Shown here: piece after piece, positions 8,310-16,498 of the stretch
How positions within the stretch are numbered: position 1 is the stretch's first letter
Layout: each line of letters starts with the position of its first letter
From: Melioribacter roseus P3M-2
GTDB lineage: Bacteria; Bacteroidota; Ignavibacteria; Ignavibacteriales; Melioribacteraceae
DNA length: 64,000 nucleotides
Reading direction: 5' to 3'
NCBI RefSeq assembly: GCF_000279145.1
Contig: NC_018178.1
Location: forward strand, 992,001 to 1,056,000
Notes under the pieces: generated by a model
Told to the model about the DNA's origin: nothing
The model's database searches: none
Seen by the model: only the letters and a program-made list of their open reading frames with translations
Position numbers and translations under genes: made by a program

Positions 8310-8533
8310 ACAGGTACAAACTCGACATAACAAAAGACCATTGTCCCATGACGTTCGTGAAAACGAAACTCGAACTGGAAAAACTCTCCAGCGGCGACAT
8401 ACTCGAAGTTATGCTCAAAGAAGGAGAGCCGTTGGAAAACGTTCCCCGCGCCGCGGAGGAACAGGGCAATAAAATACTCGAAATAAGACATCTTCAGGAC
8501 GACATACATCTTGTTGTAATTGAAAAAGGATAA
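8306..8533 (+). CDS. TusA-family sulfur carrier (second copy)
   Basis: A 75-aa TusA-like protein with the carrier cysteine at Cys13 in DHCPMTFVKTKLELEKL. It is clearly a paralogue of the 3881 gene (shared NVP and EQ/EDG patterns), but lacks the terminal CC. The 4-bp overlap with the DsrE2-like gene and 2-bp gap to the JAMM gene place it in the core of the carrier-activation unit. It probably hands persulfide to or from DsrE2. Confidence 0.85.
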   Translation: MNRYKLDITKDHCPMTFVKTKLELEKLSSGDILEVMLKEGEPLENVPRAAEEQGNKILEIRHLQDDIHLVVIEKG

Positions 8534-8535
8534 AC

Positions 8536-8928
8536 ATGATAAGCATACCTAAAAAGATTATCGAGAAGATAGCCGAACACGCCAAACGAGATTATCCGAT
8601 AGAAGCGTGCGGATACCTTACCGGTAAAGACGGAGTCGTCAGCGACATAATCAAAATGACCAATACCGACAAGTCAAACGAGCATTTTTCTTTTGATCCG
8701 AACGAACAGTTTCAAGCGGTAAAGTACGCCCGCAGCCGAGGCGAAAGTCTGATTGCGGTATATCATTCTCATCCGGAAACGCCGGCGCGCATGTCGAAGG
8801 AAGACATCCGGCTTGCCAACGACGTTAATATGAAATATATAATTTACTCGGTAAAGGACGACGACATTAAGTGCTTTTCGATCGATAAAGACAAGAATGT
8901 TTCGGAAGTAAAAATAGCGCCGGTTTGA
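8536..8928 (+). CDS. JAMM/MPN+ metalloprotease (Mec+/HcyD-like)
   Basis: A 130-residue zinc protease with a complete JAMM motif: Glu23 (PIEACGYLTG), His77-Ser-His79-Pro, Ser87 and Asp90 (HSHPETPARMSKED, H-x-H-x10-D). Relatives cleave residues after the Gly-Gly of ubiquitin-like carriers (HcyD, QbsD) or release cysteine from CysO (Mec+). Because the carrier in this cluster ends in GGGGN, removal of Asn70 is the likely job; release of an amino-acid product from the carrier is the alternative. It is the last gene of the cluster, followed by a new promoter. Confidence 0.88.
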   Translation: MISIPKKIIEKIAEHAKRDYPIEACGYLTGKDGVVSDIIKMTNTDKSNEHFSFDPNEQFQAVKYARSRGESLIAVYHSHPETPARMSKEDIRLANDVNMKYIIYSVKDDDIKCFSIDKDKNVSEVKIAPV

Positions 8929-8947
8929 TTTAAATCATAGCGCGGAC

Positions 8948-8976
8948 TTGACTTAAAGGGTTTCAAGCCTTAATAT
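8948..8976 (+). promoter_or_regulatory. Sigma70-type promoter after the sulfur cluster
   Basis: TTGACT (8948-8953), 17-nt spacer, TAATAT (8971-8976), ending 23 bp before the ATG at 9000. The spacer contains a small inverted repeat (TTAAAGG ... CCTTAA). The same -35/N17/-10 geometry is seen at 4132, which supports it. Confidence 0.6.
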
Positions 8977-8999
8977 TGAATCATCGAAAGAGACCATGT

Positions 9000-9497
9000 A
9001 TGAATGTAAGCGCCTACATAGCGATTCATCCGCTGCACGAGTACGTTAATTCCAAACTCGACGCAAACAATGTCCGCACAATCAGCCAGCTCCAAAAGGA
9101 CGCTCAATACGAGACATTTCAAAAATATATTTCCGCCGAAAAAGCCGGCAAAAAGATATCGGAAAAATCCGAAGACAAGAAATCGGAAGAATTGAGATTC
9201 AGGGAAAATTCGCCGATAGCCCGTCCTCTGGAAGGCTCTCAAATTTTCAACAATACAGTCAAAATCAACAAGAAAAAATTAGAAAGATATTTCTCTTTCA
9301 ACAGGGACTCTCAATACGAATCCGAAGTGGTATCCGAGACAAAAGAAAACTTCGATTATTATATTGTTTCGGACAAAGATTTTAATTTTACTTCCGACTC
9401 AAAAAAACCGTTAACATACCTTCAAAGAATTGTCAGGAAGGCGTACCGGGCAGGTTATGTAAAAGACCCGGGCGCTCTTGTAAATTTATCCGCTTAA
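9000..9497 (+). CDS. Hypothetical protein, 165 aa
   Basis: Not recognised. The frame is open from 8976, but the ATG at 9000 (MNVSAYIAIHPLHEYV) is preferred because the 8976 start would lie within a base of the -10 box. The protein is soluble and charged, with a Lys/Glu/Ser-rich stretch (KAGKKISEKSEDKKSEE) in the first half and a basic C-terminus (YLQRIVRKAYRAGY). It has its own promoter and converges with, and overlaps by 4 bp, the next gene on the - strand. Confidence 0.6.
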   Translation: MNVSAYIAIHPLHEYVNSKLDANNVRTISQLQKDAQYETFQKYISAEKAGKKISEKSEDKKSEELRFRENSPIARPLEGSQIFNNTVKINKKKLERYFSFNRDSQYESEVVSETKENFDYYIVSDKDFNFTSDSKKPLTYLQRIVRKAYRAGYVKDPGALVNLSA

Positions 9498-9868
9498 TCC
9501 CTGTAATATCCTTTTTTATTGTAAAGTCGGGCGCCGTAAGTTCTTTCGTTGCCGATTTGGTTGACGATATAATGCTTTTCCGGTTTTCCGTTAATTTCCA
9601 GAACCTCGTATCCGACTATACCCCGTTTAATGAGCGTCGCCAGCATTTTCATGAATTCTTCTTTTTCGGCTTCGTTCAAATCGCCGATATCGAGTCTGTC
9701 CTTTCTGCCGAGGTTTAAAAACTTATCGAGTTTGTCGAATACTCTGGCGGTATTCGAAATTTCAGCCGAATCGGTCGATGCGACGGTTTTGTCGTTTGTC
9801 AAAGTTTCGTTTTTCAACTGGGCGAAGAGCGCGCTCAGAAAAAATTTATTGCCGGAAACAGGCTCCAT
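9494..9868 (-). CDS. Hypothetical protein, 124 aa
   Basis: Not recognised. Predicted cytoplasmic, no signal peptide or membrane segment. The middle is helical and charged (VFDKLDKFLNLGRKDRLDIGDLNEAEKEEFMKMLATLIKRG), followed by a beta-rich end (GYEVLEINGKPEKHYIVNQIG, YGARLYNKKGYYRD). The end could form a small winged-type or regulatory fold, but nothing identifies it. The 4-bp convergent overlap with the + strand hypothetical gene, the codon use and open length support a real gene. Confidence 0.55.
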   Translation of the reverse strand: MEPVSGNKFFLSALFAQLKNETLTNDKTVASTDSAEISNTARVFDKLDKFLNLGRKDRLDIGDLNEAEKEEFMKMLATLIKRGIVGYEVLEINGKPEKHYIVNQIGNERTYGARLYNKKGYYRD

Positions 9869-9902
9869 AATTTTTTATTTTATTATCGACGTAGGAGCGC
9901 GA

Positions 9903-10841
9903 TTAGTTAAGCGTTTTTTTCAAAAAGCCGTCGACCCAATCGACTACCCGCTCCTGCCAGGGATGAAAAAGCCAGAAAGGATGCGGCGTATTTTCGATCG
10001 TATAGACTTCGGAATAAATACCGTGTTCGTTTAAAATATCGATAGCTTCGTCTCTGCCCGCATGAAAGCGCGGCAACGAACTGTTGACGAAAAGCATCGG
10101 CGGAGAAGCTCTGTCGACATATTCGAGAGGCGACGCTTCGACCCACAAATCCGGTTTTTCTTTGTATGTAAAACCGAGCCACTGTTTTGCCGCCGAAGGT
10201 TTGGACGGTATTGTATCCTTTCCGCTTTCCGAGGGGGTTGTCATATCGAAAACTCCGTCGATATCAATTAATGCTGCGGCGTTTATATTACACTCTCTAA
10301 CCGATAATTTTTCCACATTGTCGCTAAGAGCGGCCATCGCCGCAATTTGTCCGCCCGCCGACATTCCCATAAGGACAATTTTCGTCGTATCGATTTTATA
10401 TGCACCGGAGTTCTTTTTGAGCCAACAAACCGCTCTTTTGACGTCGAGTATAGCCGCCGGATAAAGAGCTTCAGTCGAAAGTCTGTATTCAACCGTTGCT
10501 GTAATATAATTTTTTTGCGCGATCCGGGATGCAATCGGATGTTCCATTTCCTTATGACCCGACCTCCAGCCGCCGCCGTGCACGATTACGATCAGAGGCA
10601 ATTTTGTTTTAGGACTTTCGGGCATAAACAGGTCGAGCGCCAGCTTTCTTTCTCCTTCTTTGTAATAAACAATGTTTTTGAATATCTTCAATCCTTCCGT
10701 CTTGATTTCAGCCGGTTTTACGAACGGATAATCTTTTTTTACTTTTTCATAAGCGCTTCTTATAGTAAAAGACGTATCTCTGTTAATTTGCGCATAAGCC
10801 AGAATAGGCAGAAGCGAAATAAATATAATTATTTTTTTCAT
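9903..10841 (-). CDS. Secreted alpha/beta-hydrolase (BD-FAE-like esterase/lipase)
   Basis: A 312-residue esterase of the alpha/beta-hydrolase fold. It begins with a signal peptide (MKKIIIFISLLPILAYAQ), so it is exported. The oxyanion motif HGGGW, the nucleophile elbow GMSAGG and the late HPFWLFHPW histidine give a catalytic triad pattern typical of acetyl/feruloyl-esterase-like enzymes. A longer frame begins at 10871, but the ATG at 10841 after AGGTCAGGG gives the signal peptide. It lies downstream of the secreted pectinesterase on the same strand, behind a terminator, which suggests a shared role in plant-polysaccharide deacylation (inference). Confidence 0.8.
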   Translation of the reverse strand: MKKIIIFISLLPILAYAQINRDTSFTIRSAYEKVKKDYPFVKPAEIKTEGLKIFKNIVYYKEGERKLALDLFMPESPKTKLPLIVIVHGGGWRSGHKEMEHPIASRIAQKNYITATVEYRLSTEALYPAAILDVKRAVCWLKKNSGAYKIDTTKIVLMGMSAGGQIAAMAALSDNVEKLSVRECNINAAALIDIDGVFDMTTPSESGKDTIPSKPSAAKQWLGFTYKEKPDLWVEASPLEYVDRASPPMLFVNSSLPRFHAGRDEAIDILNEHGIYSEVYTIENTPHPFWLFHPWQERVVDWVDGFLKKTLN

Positions 10842-10978
10842 GACCCTGACCTTTTGTGAGATTAATTGCAAAAGATTTCGGATTTCTTTAATGATAAATT
10901 TACGGTTTGTTTTTCTTTATAATCAAATCCGTATGATTAAGGAATAAATCGCACAGGCGTTTGTTCGGAATTTCAAAC

Positions 10979-11012
10979 AAAAAAAGAAAGCCCTTTCGAG
11001 AAGGGCTTTCTT
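10979..11012 (-). terminator. Rho-independent terminator of the pectinesterase gene
   Basis: A perfect 10-bp stem (10986-10995 with 11001-11010, GAAAGCCCTT/AAGGGCTTTC) around a 5-nt loop. On the - strand it is followed by a run of T residues, 10 bp after the pectinesterase stop codon. Confidence 0.9.
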
Positions 11013-11021
11013 CCGTTTAAT

Positions 11022-14000
11022 TCATTTCAGCAGCAGCATTTTACGGGTAATGATTTTGTCGTTTGCCAATAACTGATAAAAATAAATTCCGCTTGCCAGT
11101 CCCGAAGCGTCGAAGCGGACTTCGTAATTGCCCGGATTCTGCATTCCGCTTACCAACACCTTTACTATCTGTCCGGTTATATCGTATATAATCAACTTGA
11201 CGGAGCTTTGCTTGGGCAGAGAATAATTGATTTTGGTTTCAGGATTGAACGGATTGGGATAATTTTGCGAAAGTGAATAATCCGAAGGTATTTCGTTTTT
11301 GCCTATGCCGCTTTCTTCAACCGAGGTAATAATCTCCGGCATCCAGTTGTAACCGAAATTCGGATGCGAATCCTTCGAGAAGATATTTTCGATGGTATAT
11401 TGGCTCGCTTCTTCGTCCGTAAGCTGTCGGGAAATCGACGTAAGCCGTTTGGTAGTGTCGGATCCCGGACCGTAGCATTTGTATTCTGCGTATAATGCCG
11501 GCGTAACATTCCACGTGGACCAGCCTGCCGGATTAAGCGACTCGGGTTCATAGCAGTTAATGAAAACCGTTCTCGGTTTATCCTGCCACGGTCTGCCCAG
11601 AATGAAAGAGGTAATCGGTCTTCCGTCGAAGCCGATAGAATCGGCAGAGATAATGCAATCTTTGAACACGTAACCGAATTTCGACACGGCTTCGGTGCTT
11701 GCGGCTGTTAAAGTTCCGCCTTCGCGGTTAATATGAATTTCGCAGGAATCGAACAGTACAATATCTCTGCCGAATATAAAGTCGACCGAGCCTTCTATGT
11801 AACAATCTTTCATATAGATTCTTCCGGTGCCTCTGCCTCCCCAGGTATAATAAGTGTCCTGATAACCGAGGAGTCTGCAATTGTAATACTGCTGACGGTC
11901 GCCGTTTACTCTCAATGCCACAGCCTGCTCGCCGCTGCCGTGCGAACCGTCGTTTTTAATCGTATTCTGGAATGTGATATTAATTGCCGTAAAATCGTCC
12001 GCGTCAATTGCCACGCTGTAAGATTTCGACGTGCCCAAATTATTTTTTCCCGCATAGTCGTCGTAAGTAAGGATTGTGCTGTCCCTGTCTTCGCCTTCCA
12101 GTATCACATTCGCTTTTGTTGAAGCGAGAAGCAGTTTTTCGTAATAAACTCCCTTCTTCACGAATATTTTGTATTTGCCTGTATAATAATCCGGTATGTC
12201 GTCGAATGCCGCCTGAACCGAGGTATAATCGCCCGAGCCGTCGAGCGCTACGATCTTAGTAACGTCGGGAGCCGGCTCCTGCGTGGTAAACGAAAACTCT
12301 TCTCCGTAACCTGTGCCGATACTGTTTGAGGCGTAAGCACGAACATAATATGTAGTATTCGGTTCCAAAGGATAGAGAATACTCTTGAACGTCCCAAGAC
12401 CCGGGCCGTTTTCGGTTTTGTTGTCGTTAATTGTAGGATTACCCGTTGTATTCCAACAAACTCCGCGCACAATTACGGTATCGCCGCCCCACTTTTCGAC
12501 CGTTCCGCCGCTTACAGCGGTTTTGGTCATAATTTCCGTTACTTCCGCGGTTGTAACAGTCGGAACCATTAACGAGTCGAGCGTCGTAAATACCACTTCG
12601 TTTCCATACGCTACGCCGGCGTCATTGATTGCGTATGCGCGGACATAATATTGTGTTCCGGGTTCAAGTCCGGTTAATTTACTTACAAACGCGCCCGAGC
12701 CCCCGCCGTCTTCGGTTTTATTGTCGTCGACAGTCGGAGCGCCTTCGGTATTCCAGCAGACGCCGCGCAGCGTGACTACCGCTCCGCCGTCCGAAGGTAT
12801 ATTTCCCCCGCCCGTTGCGAACGTAGTCGATATATCGGTTATTTCCGAAGTAACTACTTCGGGCGGGTCGGCGGTAACGCCGATAACTCTTCCCATTATA
12901 CGGACGCTGTCCGTTGCAATTAATTTTGCCCAGCCTTCGGCTTTTGTATTATGCGGATAAATCAGCAGATAAAATGACTCGCCCGTATTTACAGTCTCTT
13001 CGAGTTTAGCTCCGAATTTTGAAATTTTATTGCCGGGCAAAGAAGTATCGGCAATCAATACGGTTTTTTCGGCAAAAGTAGAATCTTTGGAATAATAAAC
13101 TTCCGCCCTTAAATTGCTCGAAAACCAACCGCCCAGATAGAACGAGACCGAATCTACGTAGAGAGTACCGCCGAACTTCGGTTTCACCACATAGCCGAAA
13201 TAGAGCGAATCGGTCGGAAGCGGTTCGGCATGCCATTCTTTCGATACTGTTTGAACAGCTCCAACCGTGTGATCAACGCCTTCGAGATCGGGCAAATTTG
13301 TGGTTCCGTAGAACTTCATTGCGCCGCTGTAGAATGGAGAAAGAGCGATAACCGGTCCTGTTGTTTCCGATTCCTCCCCCGTTTCATAAGGCCAGAGAGC
13401 GACGCCGTCGACAGGACTTCCCTCTACTTCGCCTGCAATCAGAATATTTTGGAGACACAAATACTTGCCGGTTTTAACCGAGGGATCTTCGTTCCACGGA
13501 TAAACTCTGAAATAAAATTTTTCGCCCGGCGATACTTTCACGTTCAAATCGAAGGAAAAGCTTTCAAGAGCGGTTGCATTCAGATAATTATTTCCGCTCT
13601 GGTCGCTCGTTTGATATTCGAGTTTAACGGGATTGGAGAAATCCGGGTTGGTCGAATACCATAAATTTGCTTTAAAAGTGCTTGAACTTTTTGCTCCGAT
13701 ATCGAGACTCAATGAATTAACATAGAGAGTATAACCGGCTTTCGGAGCCACGGTAAACTGAACGTAGACAGTATCGATCTGGTCGGTTAAATTAGCGGGC
13801 CAGGTATTATTCGTATTTGCCATACGAATTCGTTGGCTGTTGTTCGGACCCGTATAGCCGTTGATTTCGGTATTTACAAAAAGTTCGTCTTCGGCTACGA
13901 CCTGTCCGGTAGTAACAACGCCAAATCCCGTTCCCCCCTCGTCGGGATTTGTAAGCGGCCATGAAGCCGTTGCGGGATAAGTCAAGCCTTTTGTTTCACC

Positions 14001-14600
14001 CCAAATTATAACATCCTGTACGTAGAGATATTTGGACGTGGAGGGCGAGCCTTCGTACCACGGATAGATTCGCACATAGAGAGTGTCTCCGTCGTTTACC
14101 TTTTCGTTGATTCGGAAAGAAAACAGGGTATCGCTTCCGTTTCCGAGCACGAGAGGATTATCGTTTAATTTTTTCGGATTGTCGAACGAGAAATTCAAAT
14201 CGTATACCACGTCGGCGCGCATGTAGCTCGTACCTCCGCCGCCAAGATACATTGTTACTGAATCCGCATAAAATGTAAAGTTAGGTTTTGGAGTTACGGC
14301 AAACTGCACCCATCGCGAATCGACCGGAGCGGTTTCGTTTCCCCATTGCACCGGATTAGAGCCGTCGTGAGGCCACCATCTCTGGTTTGTTCCCAGAGGG
14401 CCCGGATTGCTTCCCGAATAACTTCTGACTACGAATCCCGGGCTGCCGATTTCCGGCAATCCGATTAAATTGCCCTGAACAACCGAAACATTCTGGCTGT
14501 CCGGCGGCACGCATTTCCATTCTACATAAGATTGGCTTTGTGAAAATGCGGAGATTAGAGGGAATAAAACGAAGAGTAAAAAAATAAATTTCTTTTTCAT
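11022..14600 (-). CDS. Large secreted pectinesterase with T9SS sorting domain
   Basis: A modular exported protein of ~1192 aa. Order: signal peptide (1-22, ending AFSQ); three related ~180-residue modules (~23-580) that each carry a beta-rich FYADSVTMYLGG / LYVNSLSLDIGA / LYVDSVSFYLGG segment and a LYVRIYPW-like strand; two fibronectin-III-like repeats (~581-780, with GVCWNT and YYVRAYA); a family CE8 pectin methylesterase domain (~783-1090) with QAVALR, QDTYY, SVDFIFG and LGRPW carrying the catalytic residues; and a C-terminal T9SS type-A sorting domain (~1109-1192, SQNYPNPFNPETKI to IITRKMLLLK). It demethylates pectin outside the cell. ATG at 14600 after AAAGGGG is preferred over GTG at 14606. 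Adjacent LytTR signalling genes may control it. Confidence 0.92.
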   Translation of the reverse strand: MKKKFIFLLFVLFPLISAFSQSQSYVEWKCVPPDSQNVSVVQGNLIGLPEIGSPGFVVRSYSGSNPGPLGTNQRWWPHDGSNPVQWGNETAPVDSRWVQFAVTPKPNFTFYADSVTMYLGGGGTSYMRADVVYDLNFSFDNPKKLNDNPLVLGNGSDTLFSFRINEKVNDGDTLYVRIYPWYEGSPSTSKYLYVQDVIIWGETKGLTYPATASWPLTNPDEGGTGFGVVTTGQVVAEDELFVNTEINGYTGPNNSQRIRMANTNNTWPANLTDQIDTVYVQFTVAPKAGYTLYVNSLSLDIGAKSSSTFKANLWYSTNPDFSNPVKLEYQTSDQSGNNYLNATALESFSFDLNVKVSPGEKFYFRVYPWNEDPSVKTGKYLCLQNILIAGEVEGSPVDGVALWPYETGEESETTGPVIALSPFYSGAMKFYGTTNLPDLEGVDHTVGAVQTVSKEWHAEPLPTDSLYFGYVVKPKFGGTLYVDSVSFYLGGWFSSNLRAEVYYSKDSTFAEKTVLIADTSLPGNKISKFGAKLEETVNTGESFYLLIYPHNTKAEGWAKLIATDSVRIMGRVIGVTADPPEVVTSEITDISTTFATGGGNIPSDGGAVVTLRGVCWNTEGAPTVDDNKTEDGGGSGAFVSKLTGLEPGTQYYVRAYAINDAGVAYGNEVVFTTLDSLMVPTVTTAEVTEIMTKTAVSGGTVEKWGGDTVIVRGVCWNTTGNPTINDNKTENGPGLGTFKSILYPLEPNTTYYVRAYASNSIGTGYGEEFSFTTQEPAPDVTKIVALDGSGDYTSVQAAFDDIPDYYTGKYKIFVKKGVYYEKLLLASTKANVILEGEDRDSTILTYDDYAGKNNLGTSKSYSVAIDADDFTAINITFQNTIKNDGSHGSGEQAVALRVNGDRQQYYNCRLLGYQDTYYTWGGRGTGRIYMKDCYIEGSVDFIFGRDIVLFDSCEIHINREGGTLTAASTEAVSKFGYVFKDCIISADSIGFDGRPITSFILGRPWQDKPRTVFINCYEPESLNPAGWSTWNVTPALYAEYKCYGPGSDTTKRLTSISRQLTDEEASQYTIENIFSKDSHPNFGYNWMPEIITSVEESGIGKNEIPSDYSLSQNYPNPFNPETKINYSLPKQSSVKLIIYDITGQIVKVLVSGMQNPGNYEVRFDASGLASGIYFYQLLANDKIITRKMLLLK

Positions 14601-14741
14601 AAACACCCCTTTGGATTTAATTAATAATAGCCTCCTGAGACCGTATTCACCAATAAAGTTACCGATTAAGTATTTTTCAAAAAAGTCTTTTTCGACAAAG
14701 CGGCATATGCGTAAGTTAAAACGGATTATTCTGCGATTAAA

Positions 14742-15536
14742 TTATGAGAGCGATGCGGATATTTTGTTCAGAATCCCTTTGTAATTCCGGCTCATTTTTA
14801 ATTTTACGCCCGATTTAAGAAAAACCAGATAATCGCCGTGGTCGCTGGAAACGAGTTTGTCGATTTTATCGATATTAACTATAACCGATCTGTGTATCCG
14901 CACAAACTTCGAAGGGTCGAGCTTTTTTTCGATAACGTGAAGCCTTCCCCTTTCCAGGTGTTTCTTCTCACGGGCATAGATATTTAAATAATCTCCTTCC
15001 GATTCAATATATTCGATATCGTCAATGTCGATTAATTTAATGACGTTCTTTCTCTTTATGGTAATTTTTTTCAAATAATTTTTATTGGTCGCTTTTTTCC
15101 CGTCGGTCGAATTAAAATATTCTTTTATTAACTCTTTGATATTGCCCGAATATTCTTTTTGATTGTGATTCTCAATTTGTTCGAGAGCATACTTAACCGC
15201 CGATTCGAATCTCGATGTGTTAATCGGTTTCAACAAGTAATCCGCCGCATGCACTTCGAAAGCTTTAAGAGCATACTTGTCGTACGCCGTCACGAATATA
15301 ATTACCGGCATATCTTCCGACTTTAATTTATCGAGCATTTCGAATCCGTTCATACCGGGCATTTGAATATCGAGGAAAACAAGTTCGGGCTTGTGCTTAT
15401 TAATCGCCTTTATGCCTTCTTTTCCGTCGCGGCATTCGGCAACTACGCTTATATTGTCGAACTTTTTCAAACGAAGAAGAATCCCTTCGCGGGCGTGGTC
15501 TTCGTCGTCGATAATTATCGCTTTGATATCGGGCAT
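14742..15536 (-). CDS. LytTR-family response regulator
   Basis: A 264-residue regulator: receiver domain (1-~120) with acidic pocket Asp10/Asp11, phospho-acceptor Asp56 in FLDIQMPG and a KP motif (LLKPI), then a C-terminal LytTR DNA-binding domain (~155-260) with YIESEGDYLNIYA, FVRIHRSVIVNI and LKMSRNY. It follows the two kinase genes with a 1-bp gap and precedes the pectinesterase by 141 bp, so the pectinesterase gene is a natural candidate target. Confidence 0.92.
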   Translation of the reverse strand: MPDIKAIIIDDEDHAREGILLRLKKFDNISVVAECRDGKEGIKAINKHKPELVFLDIQMPGMNGFEMLDKLKSEDMPVIIFVTAYDKYALKAFEVHAADYLLKPINTSRFESAVKYALEQIENHNQKEYSGNIKELIKEYFNSTDGKKATNKNYLKKITIKRKNVIKLIDIDDIEYIESEGDYLNIYAREKKHLERGRLHVIEKKLDPSKFVRIHRSVIVNIDKIDKLVSSDHGDYLVFLKSGVKLKMSRNYKGILNKISASLS

Positions 15537-15537
15537 G

Positions 15538-16491
15538 TTATATCTTCCGGTAACTGTTCGTAATTGTTATTCTTTCGTTTTCCAATTTTATTTCCAGATA
15601 ATTGTCGTCGTCCAACATAATAATTTCATTGTTGTTCTCGTTTGCGTCCGTCGTTCGATTCTTTTGCAGCAGTTTTTTTATCGCATGGAACAATGAATAA
15701 GAAGGCGGTTTCATTTCGCGCAATAAATTTAGTCCTTCCGTCTCGAGCTCTATATTTTCATCGTATAATATTTTTCTCAATCCAATATACTTTTTAATAA
15801 GTAAAACCTGCGAATCGACGTCAATATTGTTTTCTTCATTATAAAGTATCAATCTTATATAATCGCTCAGTTCTGTCAACAATTCCTCGGCAAGCTCGTA
15901 TTTCGAATTTACAATTAACAATTTAATTTTAACAAGCGCGTAATCAATCAACTCGGGCTGAATTTTCGAATGCGTATCCGTTAATTCAACGCGCGCAATC
16001 TCTTCATACATTTTATAAAGGTTTAATTCTTTTTCGACTATTTTATTACGCGTTCGAATCGAGTAAAACGCGGCGACAAACAATATACACAGTCCGTAAT
16101 CCGTCCAAACCTGGGGATTTACAATCAACATATCGTACAAACCTGAATAATCCGCTTTATTGATAAAAAACAGATCCGTTTCGCGTTGCAAAATCTGGTG
16201 CGCTATAATTAAAAGTGTAAATACGATTGTAATCAGGGCGGCTTTAACCAAACGTCTTTCTATCTTTGATCTAATCATAAAATAACCGGCTATTGCGAGC
16301 AGTATCAGATACCAATTATAAATCAGATTCGACAAAAAAAGCGAGAAAAGATGTCTTGTTTTATGAAACACAAAATATTCCTGCAGCGTATTCAATCCGG
16401 CAATAATAGCGAGCAGCAAAATAAACGGAAGAAAATATTTAATCTCGCGCGATTGACTTTGGCTCTCTGTTATAACGGTTTTTGTTTTCAT
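15538..16491 (-). CDS. Degenerate LytS-like membrane kinase (pseudokinase)
   Basis: A 317-residue membrane protein with four or five predicted transmembrane segments (~20-145) followed by a region aligning with the dimerisation domain of LytS/His_kinase proteins. The phospho-acceptor box, normally NPHFLFN, reads QPELIDY (178-184), so His is replaced by Glu180, and the C-terminus is shorter and lacks the N box (LVENSIxHG) and glycine-rich ATP loops. It cannot be a conventional kinase. It lies between the true kinase (16499) and the LytTR regulator, so it may bind the kinase as a heterodimer partner or sense a signal. Confidence 0.75.
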   Translation of the reverse strand: MKTKTVITESQSQSREIKYFLPFILLLAIIAGLNTLQEYFVFHKTRHLFSLFLSNLIYNWYLILLAIAGYFMIRSKIERRLVKAALITIVFTLLIIAHQILQRETDLFFINKADYSGLYDMLIVNPQVWTDYGLCILFVAAFYSIRTRNKIVEKELNLYKMYEEIARVELTDTHSKIQPELIDYALVKIKLLIVNSKYELAEELLTELSDYIRLILYNEENNIDVDSQVLLIKKYIGLRKILYDENIELETEGLNLLREMKPPSYSLFHAIKKLLQKNRTTDANENNNEIIMLDDDNYLEIKLENERITITNSYRKI

Positions 16492-16498
16492 TTCAATT

